Both the position numbers and the translations under genes were made by a program. From Natronosalvus halobius (GTDB lineage: Archaea > Halobacteriota > Halobacteria > Halobacteriales > Natrialbaceae), in contig NZ_CP099998.1 of NCBI RefSeq assembly GCF_024138145.1, positions 229,862-293,861 of the forward strand: a DNA stretch of 64,000 nt, read 5' to 3'. Position 1 is the first letter of the stretch, and every line of letters starts with the position of its first letter. Shown in pieces: positions 44,982 through 53,708 of this stretch. The notes beneath the pieces are model-generated. The model made no database searches. It had not been told where the DNA came from and was given only the letters and a program-made list of their open reading frames with translations.

Positions 44982-45998
44982 TCAGAGTTCGGACGGTGCG
45001 AGTTCACGAACAGTGCGATCGGCCATCTCCCGATCGACTGGGTGCGGAACGGCGACGAGCACTTCGTCGACTAGCGGCCGGTCGCGAACCGACCGCAGTT
45101 TCTCGCGTGCCATCTCTGGCGTTCCCGCGATCCCGATGGCGTCGACCATTTCGTCGGTGACCGCCACACGGGCCGCACTCTCGTCGCCGCGTCGCCACGC
45201 GTCGGCGATGTGATCGGCCTGGTCGGCGAAGCCCTCGCCGACGGCGTTCTTGTAGGAGTCGTCGGCGAATCCACCGACATAGCTCGCGATATTGGTCCGA
45301 ATCTCCTCGCGGGCGGCCTCAGGATCGTCGTCCACGACGGCTGCAACGTAGGGAACGACGGCGACGTCGTCCGGGTCGCGACCAGCCTCGCTCGCCGCGC
45401 CGGCAACGGTTTCGAAGGCGTTGTCCAAATCGTCGAACGGGACGTTGTAGGGTATCCAGCCGTCGCTCACCCGACCGGTCACGCGACGGTTCGCCGGACC
45501 GAGCGCGGCGCTGTAGATGGGCACATCGGCCGAAAGCGGGGGGAACCCGGAGACGTCGAACAAATCGCTCTCGTAATCGAGTTCCTCGCCGTCACCCAGC
45601 AGTTCCCGAAGCAGCGAGATCGTCTCGAACATCCGGTGAACGGGGCGATCCCAGTCGACGTTGTGGAGGTCCTCGACGAGTTCTGGGTGACTCGCGCCCA
45701 GGCCAAGGACGAACCGATCGTCCGAGGTCCGTGCCATCGACGCGGCAGCCATGGCCAGCGTGGCGGGCGTTCGGGTAAACACGTTGACGATGGACGTGCC
45801 GAGTCGCAGTTCGTCGGTGTGGCGAGCGGCGGCGGCCAACTCGATGAACGTGTCACAGCCCCAACTTTCGTTCAGCCACAACGAATCGTACCCGAGCGAC
45901 TCGACAGTTCGTCCGAACTCGCTGACGTCGTCGGCTGTCGGAACGCGCGGCATCGACGCTGTCTGCGGCATAACCAGTCCAACTGGTACGTCACTCAT
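44982..45998 (-). CDS. Luciferase-like flavin/F420-dependent oxidoreductase
   Basis: A 338-residue TIM-barrel protein of the LLM class. Features: VPVGLVMPQT, VESLGYDSLWLNESWGCDTF, LGTSIVNVFTRTPATLAMAAASM, RFVLGLGASHPELVE and GRVSDGWIPYNVP. In archaea this family mostly uses F420 (methylenetetrahydromethanopterin reductase-like). The substrate is unknown. ATG 45998 is chosen because the domain starts there. A second, related enzyme is at 57026. A fragment of an unrelated tungsten oxidoreductase lies just upstream. Confidence 0.87.
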   Translation of the reverse strand: MSDVPVGLVMPQTASMPRVPTADDVSEFGRTVESLGYDSLWLNESWGCDTFIELAAAARHTDELRLGTSIVNVFTRTPATLAMAAASMARTSDDRFVLGLGASHPELVEDLHNVDWDRPVHRMFETISLLRELLGDGEELDYESDLFDVSGFPPLSADVPIYSAALGPANRRVTGRVSDGWIPYNVPFDDLDNAFETVAGAASEAGRDPDDVAVVPYVAAVVDDDPEAAREEIRTNIASYVGGFADDSYKNAVGEGFADQADHIADAWRRGDESAARVAVTDEMVDAIGIAGTPEMAREKLRSVRDRPLVDEVLVAVPHPVDREMADRTVRELAPSEL

Positions 45999-46023
45999 AC
46001 CTGCTCGAACCCGCTCCATCGCG

Positions 46024-46380
46024 TTAAACGTTAGCATCAAAACTCGCCCGCGGGTGGCGCCAATCGTCAGCGAGAGCGGCCCCGTCGTTTCCAGGGACGC
46101 GGTCGGCGGGGACCGTCCGCACGATCCAGGCGTGGGCGTCGTAGTAGGCGTTGAGCGCCTCGTCAAACCCAGGAGGTTCGTATGGGAGAGAATCGGCGTC
46201 GCGGTCGAGTCCACGCTGGTTGTTGAAGTGGCGTTCAAGTGTGATCACCCGCTCACCGAGGGCCAGCAGACCGTCGTACTCGGTCCCGAAGATGGTTTCC
46301 AGCCTCTCAAAGGACTGGACACCGTGAGAGAACTGACAGATAATGCCACAGTCCTCGACGGCGCGTTTGTCGCATCACAA
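46024..46380 (-). pseudogene. C-terminal fragment of an aldehyde:ferredoxin oxidoreductase
   Basis: On the minus strand one frame reads CDKRAVEDCGIICQFSHG, FERLETIFGTEYDGLLALGE, RVITLERHFNNQRGLDRDAD, SLPYEPPGFDEALNAYYDAH, AW. This matches the last third of tungsten AOR-family enzymes: the cluster-binding cysteine region, the GER-x3-LER-FN motif and the LP and YY elements. A stop codon precedes CDKRAV, and everything upstream is missing because the thiolase promoter and gene start there on the other strand. The last 25 residues also leave the family pattern. No function is expected. Confidence 0.75.
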
Positions 46381-46412
46381 TTGTTAACTCGGCTCGAATC
46401 ACGTGGTGGTAC

Positions 46413-47663
46413 ATGGCGAACCGACCACAGGCGGCTATCGTCGGCTACGGCGACGCCTTCGCCGACTTCGACGATCCGAAACCGCCAATCACGCTGGCCG
46501 CTCGAGCGGTCCGGGAGGCAGTCGAGGACGCGGGCCTCGATCGATCCGACGTCCGCGGACAGGGCTTGCTGACGGCGCGGCGACCGGCTGCAGACCACCG
46601 ACCGCAGTGGAACAACGCGCTCGCAAGCTACCTCAACCTGGCGCCGACCTACAGCACAGAGGTTACAATGCACAGCGCGGGCGCGGTTTCGATGATCGAA
46701 CACGCGAGCATGGCCGTCCGGGAAGGCGCCGTCGAGTACGTCGTTTGCGCCGGGGCCGACGCGGCAGCCTCGTTGGGAGCATACCCCCACATCGCGCCGT
46801 CCTCGGACAAGTACACGAACTATACGGAGTTCGCCGGAACGATGGACGTCCACCCCGAGTTCGAGTACCCGTACGGCATCATCATGCCCGCAGCGTTCGG
46901 CATGGGCGCGCGCCGACAAATGCACGAACTGGGGCACACGGCGGAGGAGTTCGCGATGGCAAGCGTCGTTTGTCGGGAATGGGGGATCGAGTTCCCGCAC
47001 GCGACTCTCGGGCACAAGGGGCCGATTACCGTCGAAGACGTCCTGGAGTCGCCGATGATCGCGTCACCGATACGGCTGCTCAACGTGATGCCGCTCGGTC
47101 CTGGCGGCTCCGGCGGGGCGTTCGTCGTCACGTCAGTAGAGAACGCCGAGTCGCTCGACGCTGACCCTGTCTACGTCGACGGCTACGGGGCGCGAGCGAC
47201 CCACGAACACGTTACGCCGCGGTTGAACTGCCCGTACTGGCCCGAACGCGGCAACCTCACTGACACCGGGATGGCCGACGCTGCGGAACGCGCGTTCGCG
47301 ATGGCTGACCTCGGACCGGCCGACATCGACGTCGTCGAAACCGACGCGGGCACGTCGAACGCGGTACCATTGATGCTCGAAGACCTCGGTTTCTGTGAAA
47401 AGGGCGACGGCGGCAAGTTCGTCCGCGAGGGGCACATCGATCCCGACGGCGGCTCCATCGCGTTCAACACCGACGGCGGCGCACTGACAGCCGGCCAGTC
47501 CGGCGTCACGCTGTACGTCGACCGCATCATCGAATGCCTCCGTCAGCTTCGGGGCGAGGCGCTCGGTAAACAGGCCGACGGCGTCGAACGCGGTCTCGTC
47601 TACGCAACCGGCGGCCCGCTGTACGCATGCAACACAATCGCGATTCTCTCGAATACGCGGTGA
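46413..47663 (+). CDS. Thiolase-fold protein of the lipid-transfer/aldolase type (pair 1)
   Basis: A 416-residue thiolase-superfamily protein. It has the two-domain layout and C-terminal FNTDGGALTAGQSGV and LVYATGGPLYACNTIAIL. At the place of the nucleophile cysteine the sequence is TMHSAGAVSMIEHASMAV (His-Ser-Ala-Gly), and the usual catalytic GHP is GQS. Classical thiolysis is therefore unlikely. Such members work with a DUF35 partner, as in Ltp2-ChsH2 retro-aldolases. The partner gene starts five bases after its stop. A TTGTTAAC box precedes the start by about 28 bases. Confidence 0.85.
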   Translation: MANRPQAAIVGYGDAFADFDDPKPPITLAARAVREAVEDAGLDRSDVRGQGLLTARRPAADHRPQWNNALASYLNLAPTYSTEVTMHSAGAVSMIEHASMAVREGAVEYVVCAGADAAASLGAYPHIAPSSDKYTNYTEFAGTMDVHPEFEYPYGIIMPAAFGMGARRQMHELGHTAEEFAMASVVCREWGIEFPHATLGHKGPITVEDVLESPMIASPIRLLNVMPLGPGGSGGAFVVTSVENAESLDADPVYVDGYGARATHEHVTPRLNCPYWPERGNLTDTGMADAAERAFAMADLGPADIDVVETDAGTSNAVPLMLEDLGFCEKGDGGKFVREGHIDPDGGSIAFNTDGGALTAGQSGVTLYVDRIIECLRQLRGEALGKQADGVERGLVYATGGPLYACNTIAILSNTR

Positions 47664-47667
47664 TACC

Positions 47668-48099
47668 ATGACGAAGAACAATACCTACTACGACAAGGGA
47701 CTCGGCGGCGGCAGGAATACGCTCGATGCGCGACGGTTCTGGGAGGCGGCCCAGGAGGAACGGCTCATCGTCCAGCGCTGCGACGAGTGCGATGAGTACG
47801 TCTTCCCGCCCCAGGACGTCTGCGCCTACTGCTGGGCGGACGCGCTCGACTGGGTGGAAGTCGACGGCGAGGGCCGGATCCACAGCTTCTCGACGATTCA
47901 CGTCGACATCCACTCGACGTGGGGCGACAGGGTGCCGTACACGGTTGCGTTCGTCGAACTCGACGAGGGACCGTTCCTTGTGACCAACGTCGTCGACTGT
48001 GAACCGGACGACATCGAAATTGGGACGGCCGTCGAGGTGACCTTCGGCGAGCTTCCGGCCGAAGATGGGCTCTTTCCGCAGTTCCGGCTCCGGGAGTGA
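47668..48099 (+). CDS. DUF35 zinc-ribbon/OB-fold protein (pair 1)
   Basis: A 143-residue protein with an N-terminal helix, a zinc ribbon of the CDEC-x13-CAYC type (RCDECDEYVFPPQDVCAYC) and a C-terminal OB fold with IHSFSTIHVDIHSTWGDRVPYTVAFVEL. DUF35 proteins bind thiolase-fold partners and, in ChsH2, help to hold the acyl-CoA. Immediate downstream position of the thiolase-like gene marks it as the partner. Confidence 0.88.
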   Translation: MTKNNTYYDKGLGGGRNTLDARRFWEAAQEERLIVQRCDECDEYVFPPQDVCAYCWADALDWVEVDGEGRIHSFSTIHVDIHSTWGDRVPYTVAFVELDEGPFLVTNVVDCEPDDIEIGTAVEVTFGELPAEDGLFPQFRLRE

Positions 48100-48168
48100 C
48101 GCATCCGCGAGAAAGTGCCTATCAGAAGAGGTAAGACGCGGTCGTTCGTCAATTACAGTCGAATCACG

Positions 48169-49368
48169 ATGTCGCAGGGACCACTCTCAGACGTTTCCGT
48201 ACTGGAACTCTCGACGATGATCGCCGGCCCGTACGCCGGCCAATTGCTCGGTGACCTCGGCGCGGACGTCGTTAAGATTGAACGACCAGGAACGGGTGAA
48301 CTCTCGCGAACGCTCGAACCAAGCGAAAACGGTCACAGCTTCTACTACCTGACGGCCAACCGGAACAAGCGGAGTCTGGCGCTCGATGTGACGAGGGAGG
48401 ACGGTCGAGAGGTCTTCATGGATCTGGTCGCCTCGGCCGACGTAGTACTAGAGAACTTCCCGCCGACGTTCACCGATAACTACGACATCGGCTACGAAGC
48501 CGCCCGCGAACGCAACGACGAGATCATCTACTGCTCGATCTCCGCCTATGGCGAGACGGGACCGTACCGAACCGACCTCGGTATCGACACGACCATCCAG
48601 GCGCTTTCGGGAACGATGTCGATGGCCCGCGAGGAAGGCGGCAAACCGATGCGAACTGGCGTACCGCTGAACGATATCTTCGCATCGCTGTACGCCGTCC
48701 AGGGCATCCTGACGGCATTGTACAATCGTCGCGAGACGGGCGAGGGCGAGTTCGTCGACGTGTCGCTGCTCGACGCCGGCGTCGCCGGGCTGGTGACGCG
48801 GGCGACGTACAGTTTCTTTACGGGAGAACCGTACCCTCCGTTCGGCCGTCGACACAATTACTTCGCGCCAGAGGGCGTCTACGAGGTCAGTGATGGCGAT
48901 GTCCAGCTCTCGGTAGTTACCGACCGCCACTGGCGACGGTTCTGCGAGGCTATCGACGCCCCGGAACTCGCCGCCGAACTGAAGTTCGAAACGGTAAACG
49001 ATCGCGTTGAAAACGTCGACGACCTCGAAGCCGCGCTGGCGGAGAAACTCGGTGAATGGACGGTCGACGATCTCGTTGATACCCTCCAGGAAGCGAACGT
49101 TCCTGCCGCACCGATCAACGACACGGTCTCGGTCTGGGACCATCCGCAGGTCCGGGCGCGTGAAATGCGGCAGTCCCTCGAACACCCCGAGGCGGGCGAG
49201 ATCGACACGCTCGGCTTCCCGGTCAAATACGACGATATCGAACAGTCGATCGACCAGCATCCGCCGATACTCGGCGAGCACACCGAGACGATTCTGGAGG
49301 AACTTGGATACGAGGAGGACGACGTCGAAGCACTCGTCGACGACGGGACGGTCGAGCAATCGGATTAA
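48169..49368 (+). CDS. CaiB/BaiF family CoA-transferase
   Basis: A 399-residue class III CoA-transferase. Features: SDVSVLELSTMIAGPYAGQLLGDLGADVVKIE, the substrate-contact stretch SISAYGETGPYR, GVPLNDIFASLYAVQGIL (catalytic aspartate in the N-D-I-F context) and GRRHNYFAPEGVY. It should transfer CoA from one carboxylate to another. ATG 48169 is used; an in-frame start at 48115 would add a non-conserved leader. Its 3' end overlaps the 3' end of the convergent acyl-CoA dehydrogenase by 4 bases. Confidence 0.9.
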   Translation: MSQGPLSDVSVLELSTMIAGPYAGQLLGDLGADVVKIERPGTGELSRTLEPSENGHSFYYLTANRNKRSLALDVTREDGREVFMDLVASADVVLENFPPTFTDNYDIGYEAARERNDEIIYCSISAYGETGPYRTDLGIDTTIQALSGTMSMAREEGGKPMRTGVPLNDIFASLYAVQGILTALYNRRETGEGEFVDVSLLDAGVAGLVTRATYSFFTGEPYPPFGRRHNYFAPEGVYEVSDGDVQLSVVTDRHWRRFCEAIDAPELAAELKFETVNDRVENVDDLEAALAEKLGEWTVDDLVDTLQEANVPAAPINDTVSVWDHPQVRAREMRQSLEHPEAGEIDTLGFPVKYDDIEQSIDQHPPILGEHTETILEELGYEEDDVEALVDDGTVEQSD

Positions 49369-50537
49369 TCGGAGAGCAGGCGGTCGGCGATGATACGCTT
49401 CTGAATCTCGTTGGTTCCCTCGAAGATCTTGGTCAGCCGTGCGTCACGCCAGTAGCGCTCGACGTCGAATTCGGTAGTGTAGCCGTAGCCGCCATGGATC
49501 TGAATGCCCTCGCTCGTTACCTCCTCGGCGATATCACTGGCGAACAGTTTCGCCATGGCCGCCTCAGCGTCGGCTCGTTCGCCCGCGTCAACGGCCTGGG
49601 CAACCAGTAGCGTCAGCGCGCGCGCAGCCTCTGTCTTTGTCGCCATCTCTGCGAGTTTGAACCGGATTGCCTGGAAGTTGCTGATGGGTTCGTCGAACTG
49701 GTTGCGCTCGGTTGCGTACTGGAGGGAGTCTTCGAGCGATGCGCGAGCGAGGCCGACGGCGCGCGCAGCCGTGTGGACTCGACCTTCCTCGAAGAACTCC
49801 ATGATCTGATAGAACCCTTTCCCCTCTTCGTCGCCGACAAGTTTGTCGACATCGACCCGTACGTCGTCGAAGTAGACCTGCCACGTCTCCCAACCGTGGT
49901 AACCGATCTTGTTAACCGGACTGCCGGAGAGTCCGTCTCGATCGAACGTTCCCGAGGGTTTCTCGACGATGAATCCCGAGATACCCCTGTGAGCGGGTTC
50001 GGCGTCCGGGTCGGTCACGGCGTAGGTCAAGATGAAGTCGGACTCCTTGGCGAAGGTGATCCACATCTTCGTCCCGTTCAGGATGTACTCGTCGCCGTCG
50101 CGGACGGCCGTCGTCTGCATGTTTGCCACGTCCGACCCGGCCTCGGGTTCGCTGATTGCGATGGACTTCAACATCTCGCCGGTCGCCATCTTCGGGAGGT
50201 AGTGCGCTTTCTGTTCCTCGGTCGCGCCCGCCAGACTCTGGCCGCGGGCGATGATGCTGCCGACTGAGAGCCAGCCACGCGACAATTCCTCGGCAATGAG
50301 CGCGTAGGCCATCAGATCGAGCCCGAGCCCGCCGTACTCCTCATCGATGAGAATGCCGAAAAAGCCCATTTTGGCGAGTTTCTCGATGAGTTCGTCCGAC
50401 ATCGGCTCCTTGTTCGGATCTCGTTCGCTCGCTTCGGGGCGAACCTCGTTATCGACGAACTTTCGGGTTTCGTCCCGGAGCATCCGGTGCTCATCCGAGA
50501 TGATCGAGTCTGATATCTCTCCGCTTCGGCTGCGCAT
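49365..50537 (-). CDS. Acyl-CoA dehydrogenase
   Basis: A 390-residue flavoprotein. Recognisable: AISEPEAGSDVANMQTTAV (FAD/substrate), MWITFAKESDFILTYAV, and IQIHGGYGYTTEFDVERYWRDARLTKIFEGTNEIQ, with the catalytic glutamate in TTEF. It differs from the paralogue at 21982 by having the more classical FEGTNEIQ ending. It makes an enoyl-CoA. ATG 50537 is used; an in-frame start at 50585 would add 16 residues before the domain. It is the only minus-strand gene between two plus-strand operons. Confidence 0.9.
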   Translation of the reverse strand: MRSRSGEISDSIISDEHRMLRDETRKFVDNEVRPEASERDPNKEPMSDELIEKLAKMGFFGILIDEEYGGLGLDLMAYALIAEELSRGWLSVGSIIARGQSLAGATEEQKAHYLPKMATGEMLKSIAISEPEAGSDVANMQTTAVRDGDEYILNGTKMWITFAKESDFILTYAVTDPDAEPAHRGISGFIVEKPSGTFDRDGLSGSPVNKIGYHGWETWQVYFDDVRVDVDKLVGDEEGKGFYQIMEFFEEGRVHTAARAVGLARASLEDSLQYATERNQFDEPISNFQAIRFKLAEMATKTEAARALTLLVAQAVDAGERADAEAAMAKLFASDIAEEVTSEGIQIHGGYGYTTEFDVERYWRDARLTKIFEGTNEIQKRIIADRLLSD

Positions 50538-50649
50538 ACAGTTCGTTGCGGCATCGAGATAATGACTCTTGTGGTCAATTCGCACATGTCGCGCGAATTG
50601 GGGGCAAGAGGAAAGCTATATTATCGTCGGCAGAACCATTTGCTAGTGA

Positions 50650-51825
50650 ATGTCTTACGACCAGAACCCGGTACTGATTGGTGCCGGGACGACTGCCGAG
50701 TTCGGCGTGTTCCCCGATCGGACGATACTCGGGCTCGCAGCGGAAGCGCTGAAGGACGCATTGGACGACGCGGGACTCGACCGACACGAGCTCGACGGGC
50801 TGGTGACGAACATGGGGTCGCCGCTGTCGCGACACTACGACAGGATCTGCGAGGCACTCGACCTCGACATCGAGTTTTCGGCCCAGTACTGGGCTCACGG
50901 TCGATGGGCAAGTAGCTGCGTCCAGCACGCCGCGATGGCAGTCGAGGCGGGCCTGGCCGACTACGTCGCGGTCGGCCTCGGGCTGAAGTTCAACGCCGTC
51001 TCGCAGTTCGGCGGGAACGAGCGCGCGAGTCTCTCCGAGATCGGTTCGATCTCGGAACACTCCGAACGGCCCTGGTACGGAATGACCGCACCGGTCGGCG
51101 GCAACGCGCTCGCCACGCGCTACTACATGGAGAAATACGGGGCGACGAGCGAGGATCTGGCTCACATCTCGAAGACCTTCCGCGACCACGCGGCACTGCA
51201 CCCGCGCTCGCACTTCGCCGATCCCATCACTATCGAGGAACACCAGGAGTCCCAATATATCGTCGATCCGCTCCGGCTCTACGACTGCGCGCCGCTGACC
51301 GACGGCGGCGCGTACGTCATCGTCACGACGGCTGAAAACGCCGAATCGCTCCCCAACGAGCCAGCGCACATCGCCGGTATGGAGGGGCTAAGCGCGGGCC
51401 GAAACAATCACCTATTCGCCCGCCCCGGAATGGGCATCCGCACCCAGGAAGAGTACGAGTACGACGCGAGCGTGACCGATCCCATCTACGAACGTGCAGG
51501 CGTCACCCGTGACGACATCGACGCGCTGTTCACTTACGACGCATTCACGCCAAACGTCTGGTACGCGCTCGAACGTTGGGGTTTCTGCGATCCCGGTACC
51601 GCCTTCGAGTTCGCTCGCGACGGTAACATCGGTCTCGACGGCGAGTTGCCCATGAACACCCACGGCGGGTTGCTCTCGAACGGGCACATCACGGCCTGGA
51701 ACCACTTCGTGGAAATGTACGACCAACTCCGTGGCAAGGCCGGCGACAGACAACTCGATGGGGCCGACACTATGCAGTACGCGACTCCATTTGGTGACTC
51801 AATCATCCTCAGAACCCGACCATGA
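50650..51825 (+). CDS. Thiolase-fold protein of the lipid-transfer/aldolase type (pair 2)
   Basis: A 391-residue thiolase-superfamily protein. It has PMNTHGGLLSNGHITAWNHFVEM near the C-terminus (GHI where thiolases have GHP). At the nucleophile site AHGRWASSCVQHAAMAVEAG there is no cysteine in the canonical place, although a Cys lies a few residues on. It ends ADTMQYATPFGDSIILRTRP, without the second catalytic cysteine loop. The overlap of stop and the partner's ATG (ATGA) indicates tight coupling to the DUF35 gene. A TATATTATC box lies about 30 bases before the start. Confidence 0.82.
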   Translation: MSYDQNPVLIGAGTTAEFGVFPDRTILGLAAEALKDALDDAGLDRHELDGLVTNMGSPLSRHYDRICEALDLDIEFSAQYWAHGRWASSCVQHAAMAVEAGLADYVAVGLGLKFNAVSQFGGNERASLSEIGSISEHSERPWYGMTAPVGGNALATRYYMEKYGATSEDLAHISKTFRDHAALHPRSHFADPITIEEHQESQYIVDPLRLYDCAPLTDGGAYVIVTTAENAESLPNEPAHIAGMEGLSAGRNNHLFARPGMGIRTQEEYEYDASVTDPIYERAGVTRDDIDALFTYDAFTPNVWYALERWGFCDPGTAFEFARDGNIGLDGELPMNTHGGLLSNGHITAWNHFVEMYDQLRGKAGDRQLDGADTMQYATPFGDSIILRTRP

Positions 51826-52217
51826 CGAACAGACCTCTTCCGCAGATCGACGACGACGCACCGTTCTGGAACGCTGCGAGCGACCACGAGTTCCGCATGC
51901 AGCAGTGTGGGGAATGTGGCCACGTCCGCTGGCCCCCCAGCCCCGTCTGTACGGAGTGCTGGGCCGAGGAACACGAGTGGACGGAACTCAGCGGCCGCGG
52001 AGAAGTCAACACCTGGGTTGTCTTCCACCGGGTCTACTTCGACGCGTTCGCCGACGACGTGCCCTACAACGTGGCGGAGGTCGAACTCGAGGAGGGCCCG
52101 CGCTACCTCGCGCCGGTCGAGTGCGACAACGACGACCTCTACCGGGGGATGCCGGTCAGCGTCGTTTTCGAGGACGTGACCGACGAGGTGTCGCTGCCGA
52201 AGTTCGAGCCGAAGTAA
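51822..52217 (+). CDS. DUF35 zinc-ribbon/OB-fold protein (pair 2)
   Basis: A 131-residue DUF35 protein: QQCGECGHVRWPPSPVCTEC (zinc ribbon, two CxxC) and a C-terminal OB domain with VVFHRVYFDAFADDVPYNVAEVEL. It is the expected partner of the thiolase-like protein encoded immediately upstream, with which it overlaps by 4 bases. Confidence 0.88.
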   Translation: MTNRPLPQIDDDAPFWNAASDHEFRMQQCGECGHVRWPPSPVCTECWAEEHEWTELSGRGEVNTWVVFHRVYFDAFADDVPYNVAEVELEEGPRYLAPVECDNDDLYRGMPVSVVFEDVTDEVSLPKFEPK

Positions 52218-52235
52218 CGCCTGGGATCGACCAAA

Positions 52236-52245
52236 CACTAATATC
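52236..52245 (+). promoter_or_regulatory. Probable TATA box of the cyclase gene
   Basis: CACTAATATC about 28 nt ahead of ATG 52268. It lies only 18 bases after the preceding stop, so the cyclase gene may have its own start inside the operon. Confidence 0.4.
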
Positions 52246-52267
52246 GCGGCCGGTAGACTGTGTCGGT

Positions 52268-52918
52268 ATGTGGCACGATTTGAGCCAACCGTTCTACGGT
52301 GAGATGCCCCACTCGGGCGCACTCCCGTCGCCTGAGTTCAAGACCGTCAAAGACGTCGAAGACGACGGGATCAACGTCCAGTACTACTCGGTCCCGACGC
52401 ACATCGGGACGCACATCGACGCTCCGCTGCACTTCATCGAAGGTGGAAAGTCAATCGACGAGTTCCCACTATCGACGTTCGCCGGCGAGGGCATCGTCCT
52501 CGACGTTTCGACCAATGAGGTCCGCGAGATTACAATGACGGACGTCGAGGCGGCCGACGGCGAGGTCCGGCCCGGTGACATCGTCTTCCTGTACACTGGT
52601 TGGTACGAGAAGTACGGTACCGACGACTACGATCCACACCCCTGGCTGGCCGAGGAGGTCGCCGAATACTTCGCCGACGTTGGACCGAAACTGGTCGGCC
52701 TCGATACGATTACTCCCGACATCCCCGTCGAGCAGCGGCCCGACGGGTGGCTCGAGTTTCCGGTCCATCGGACGATGCTGAGCGCGGAGGTTCTCATCGC
52801 CGAACACCTAGCTAACCTGAAGCCGTTTCTCGGCCAGCGGATCGACGTGGTCGGCTTTCCAATCAAGATCCGTGGCGGCGACGGAGCGCCGGCGCGCTTC
52901 GCGGCGAAGGAGCTGTGA
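52268..52918 (+). CDS. Cyclase family (kynurenine formamidase-like) metal-dependent hydrolase
   Basis: A 216-residue protein of PF04199. The metal-binding motif is HIGTHIDAPLHF, with further family elements DLSQPFYGEMP, GDIVFLYTGW and VGLDTITPDIP. Members open or close amide or lactone rings (kynurenine formamidase, isatin hydrolase, polyketide cyclase). The start at 52268 is set by the domain and the TATA box; a longer frame reaches back into the DUF35 gene. The next gene starts 2 bases after its stop. Confidence 0.88.
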   Translation: MWHDLSQPFYGEMPHSGALPSPEFKTVKDVEDDGINVQYYSVPTHIGTHIDAPLHFIEGGKSIDEFPLSTFAGEGIVLDVSTNEVREITMTDVEAADGEVRPGDIVFLYTGWYEKYGTDDYDPHPWLAEEVAEYFADVGPKLVGLDTITPDIPVEQRPDGWLEFPVHRTMLSAEVLIAEHLANLKPFLGQRIDVVGFPIKIRGGDGAPARFAAKEL

Positions 52919-52920
52919 CA

Positions 52921-53661
52921 ATGTCGGTCGACGATCGAACCATGCGGGGCGACGATCCCGTCTGGGACCGGTTGGCTGAGATCGACCCAGAGTTTCTAGA
53001 CCGGTACGATGAGATCGCGTCTCATCCAATGGACGGACCGCTCGACGAGAAGACGGCCGAACTGGTTGCGCTGGCGTCTCACGCCGCGTGTACGACGCTG
53101 TACGAGCCGGGAATACGGCGCCACGTTGGCCGTGCCTTCGACGCGGGTGCGACGGTCGACGAGGTGATGGACGTCATCGAAATGATCTCGGCCATCGGCG
53201 TCCACGCGGTGACGGAGGGCGTCCCGGTGCTGGTCGACGAGGCCGGCCTGCCCGAGGACGCCGTCGAAGCCGAACTGGAGAAACAGGAGCAGCTTCGAGA
53301 CGAGTTCGAGGCCGAGCGCGGCTATTGGGACGAGCTGTGGGACCAGGTTCTCCGGATCGACCACGAGTACTTCGAGCACTATCTGAATTACTCCGCACAC
53401 CCGTTCAAGAGTGGTCCACTCGACCCGATGGTGCGCGAATTCGTCATCATCGCCGCGGACGCCTCCACGAACCACCTCTACCTTCCGGGGCTGCGAATTC
53501 ACATTCGCAACGCCCTCGGTCACGGTGCAACGCGCGAACAGGTCATGGCGGTCATCGAGATCGCGAGCGTCATCGGTATCAACACAGTGACCGAAAGTCT
53601 CCCGATCGTGCTCGAGGAGGCGGCCGCCCGCGATATGTTGCCGGACGACGTCGAGAAGTGA
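52921..53661 (+). CDS. Carboxymuconolactone decarboxylase-like protein, two domains
   Basis: A 246-residue protein made of two CMD/AhpD-like all-helical domains (about 10-105 and 125-240), each with the pattern ELVALASHAACTTLYEPGIRRHVGRAFDAGAT or REFVIIAADASTNHLYLPG. The CxxC pair of AhpD peroxidases is missing in both, so a redox role is unlikely; decarboxylase- or isomerase-type chemistry is possible. Coupled to the cyclase gene (stop and ATG 2 bases apart). A GTG two codons earlier is an alternative start. Confidence 0.83.
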   Translation: MSVDDRTMRGDDPVWDRLAEIDPEFLDRYDEIASHPMDGPLDEKTAELVALASHAACTTLYEPGIRRHVGRAFDAGATVDEVMDVIEMISAIGVHAVTEGVPVLVDEAGLPEDAVEAELEKQEQLRDEFEAERGYWDELWDQVLRIDHEYFEHYLNYSAHPFKSGPLDPMVREFVIIAADASTNHLYLPGLRIHIRNALGHGATREQVMAVIEIASVIGINTVTESLPIVLEEAAARDMLPDDVEK

Positions 53662-53708
53662 CAAAAGCGAACCCGTAAAGATAAGACGAAGTTGTGCGAA
53701 CTAGAGTC

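Noticed and set aside
48448..49359. 303-codon minus-strand frame opposite the CaiB-type gene
   Set aside because: Antisense shadow; the CaiB-type motifs are on the plus strand.
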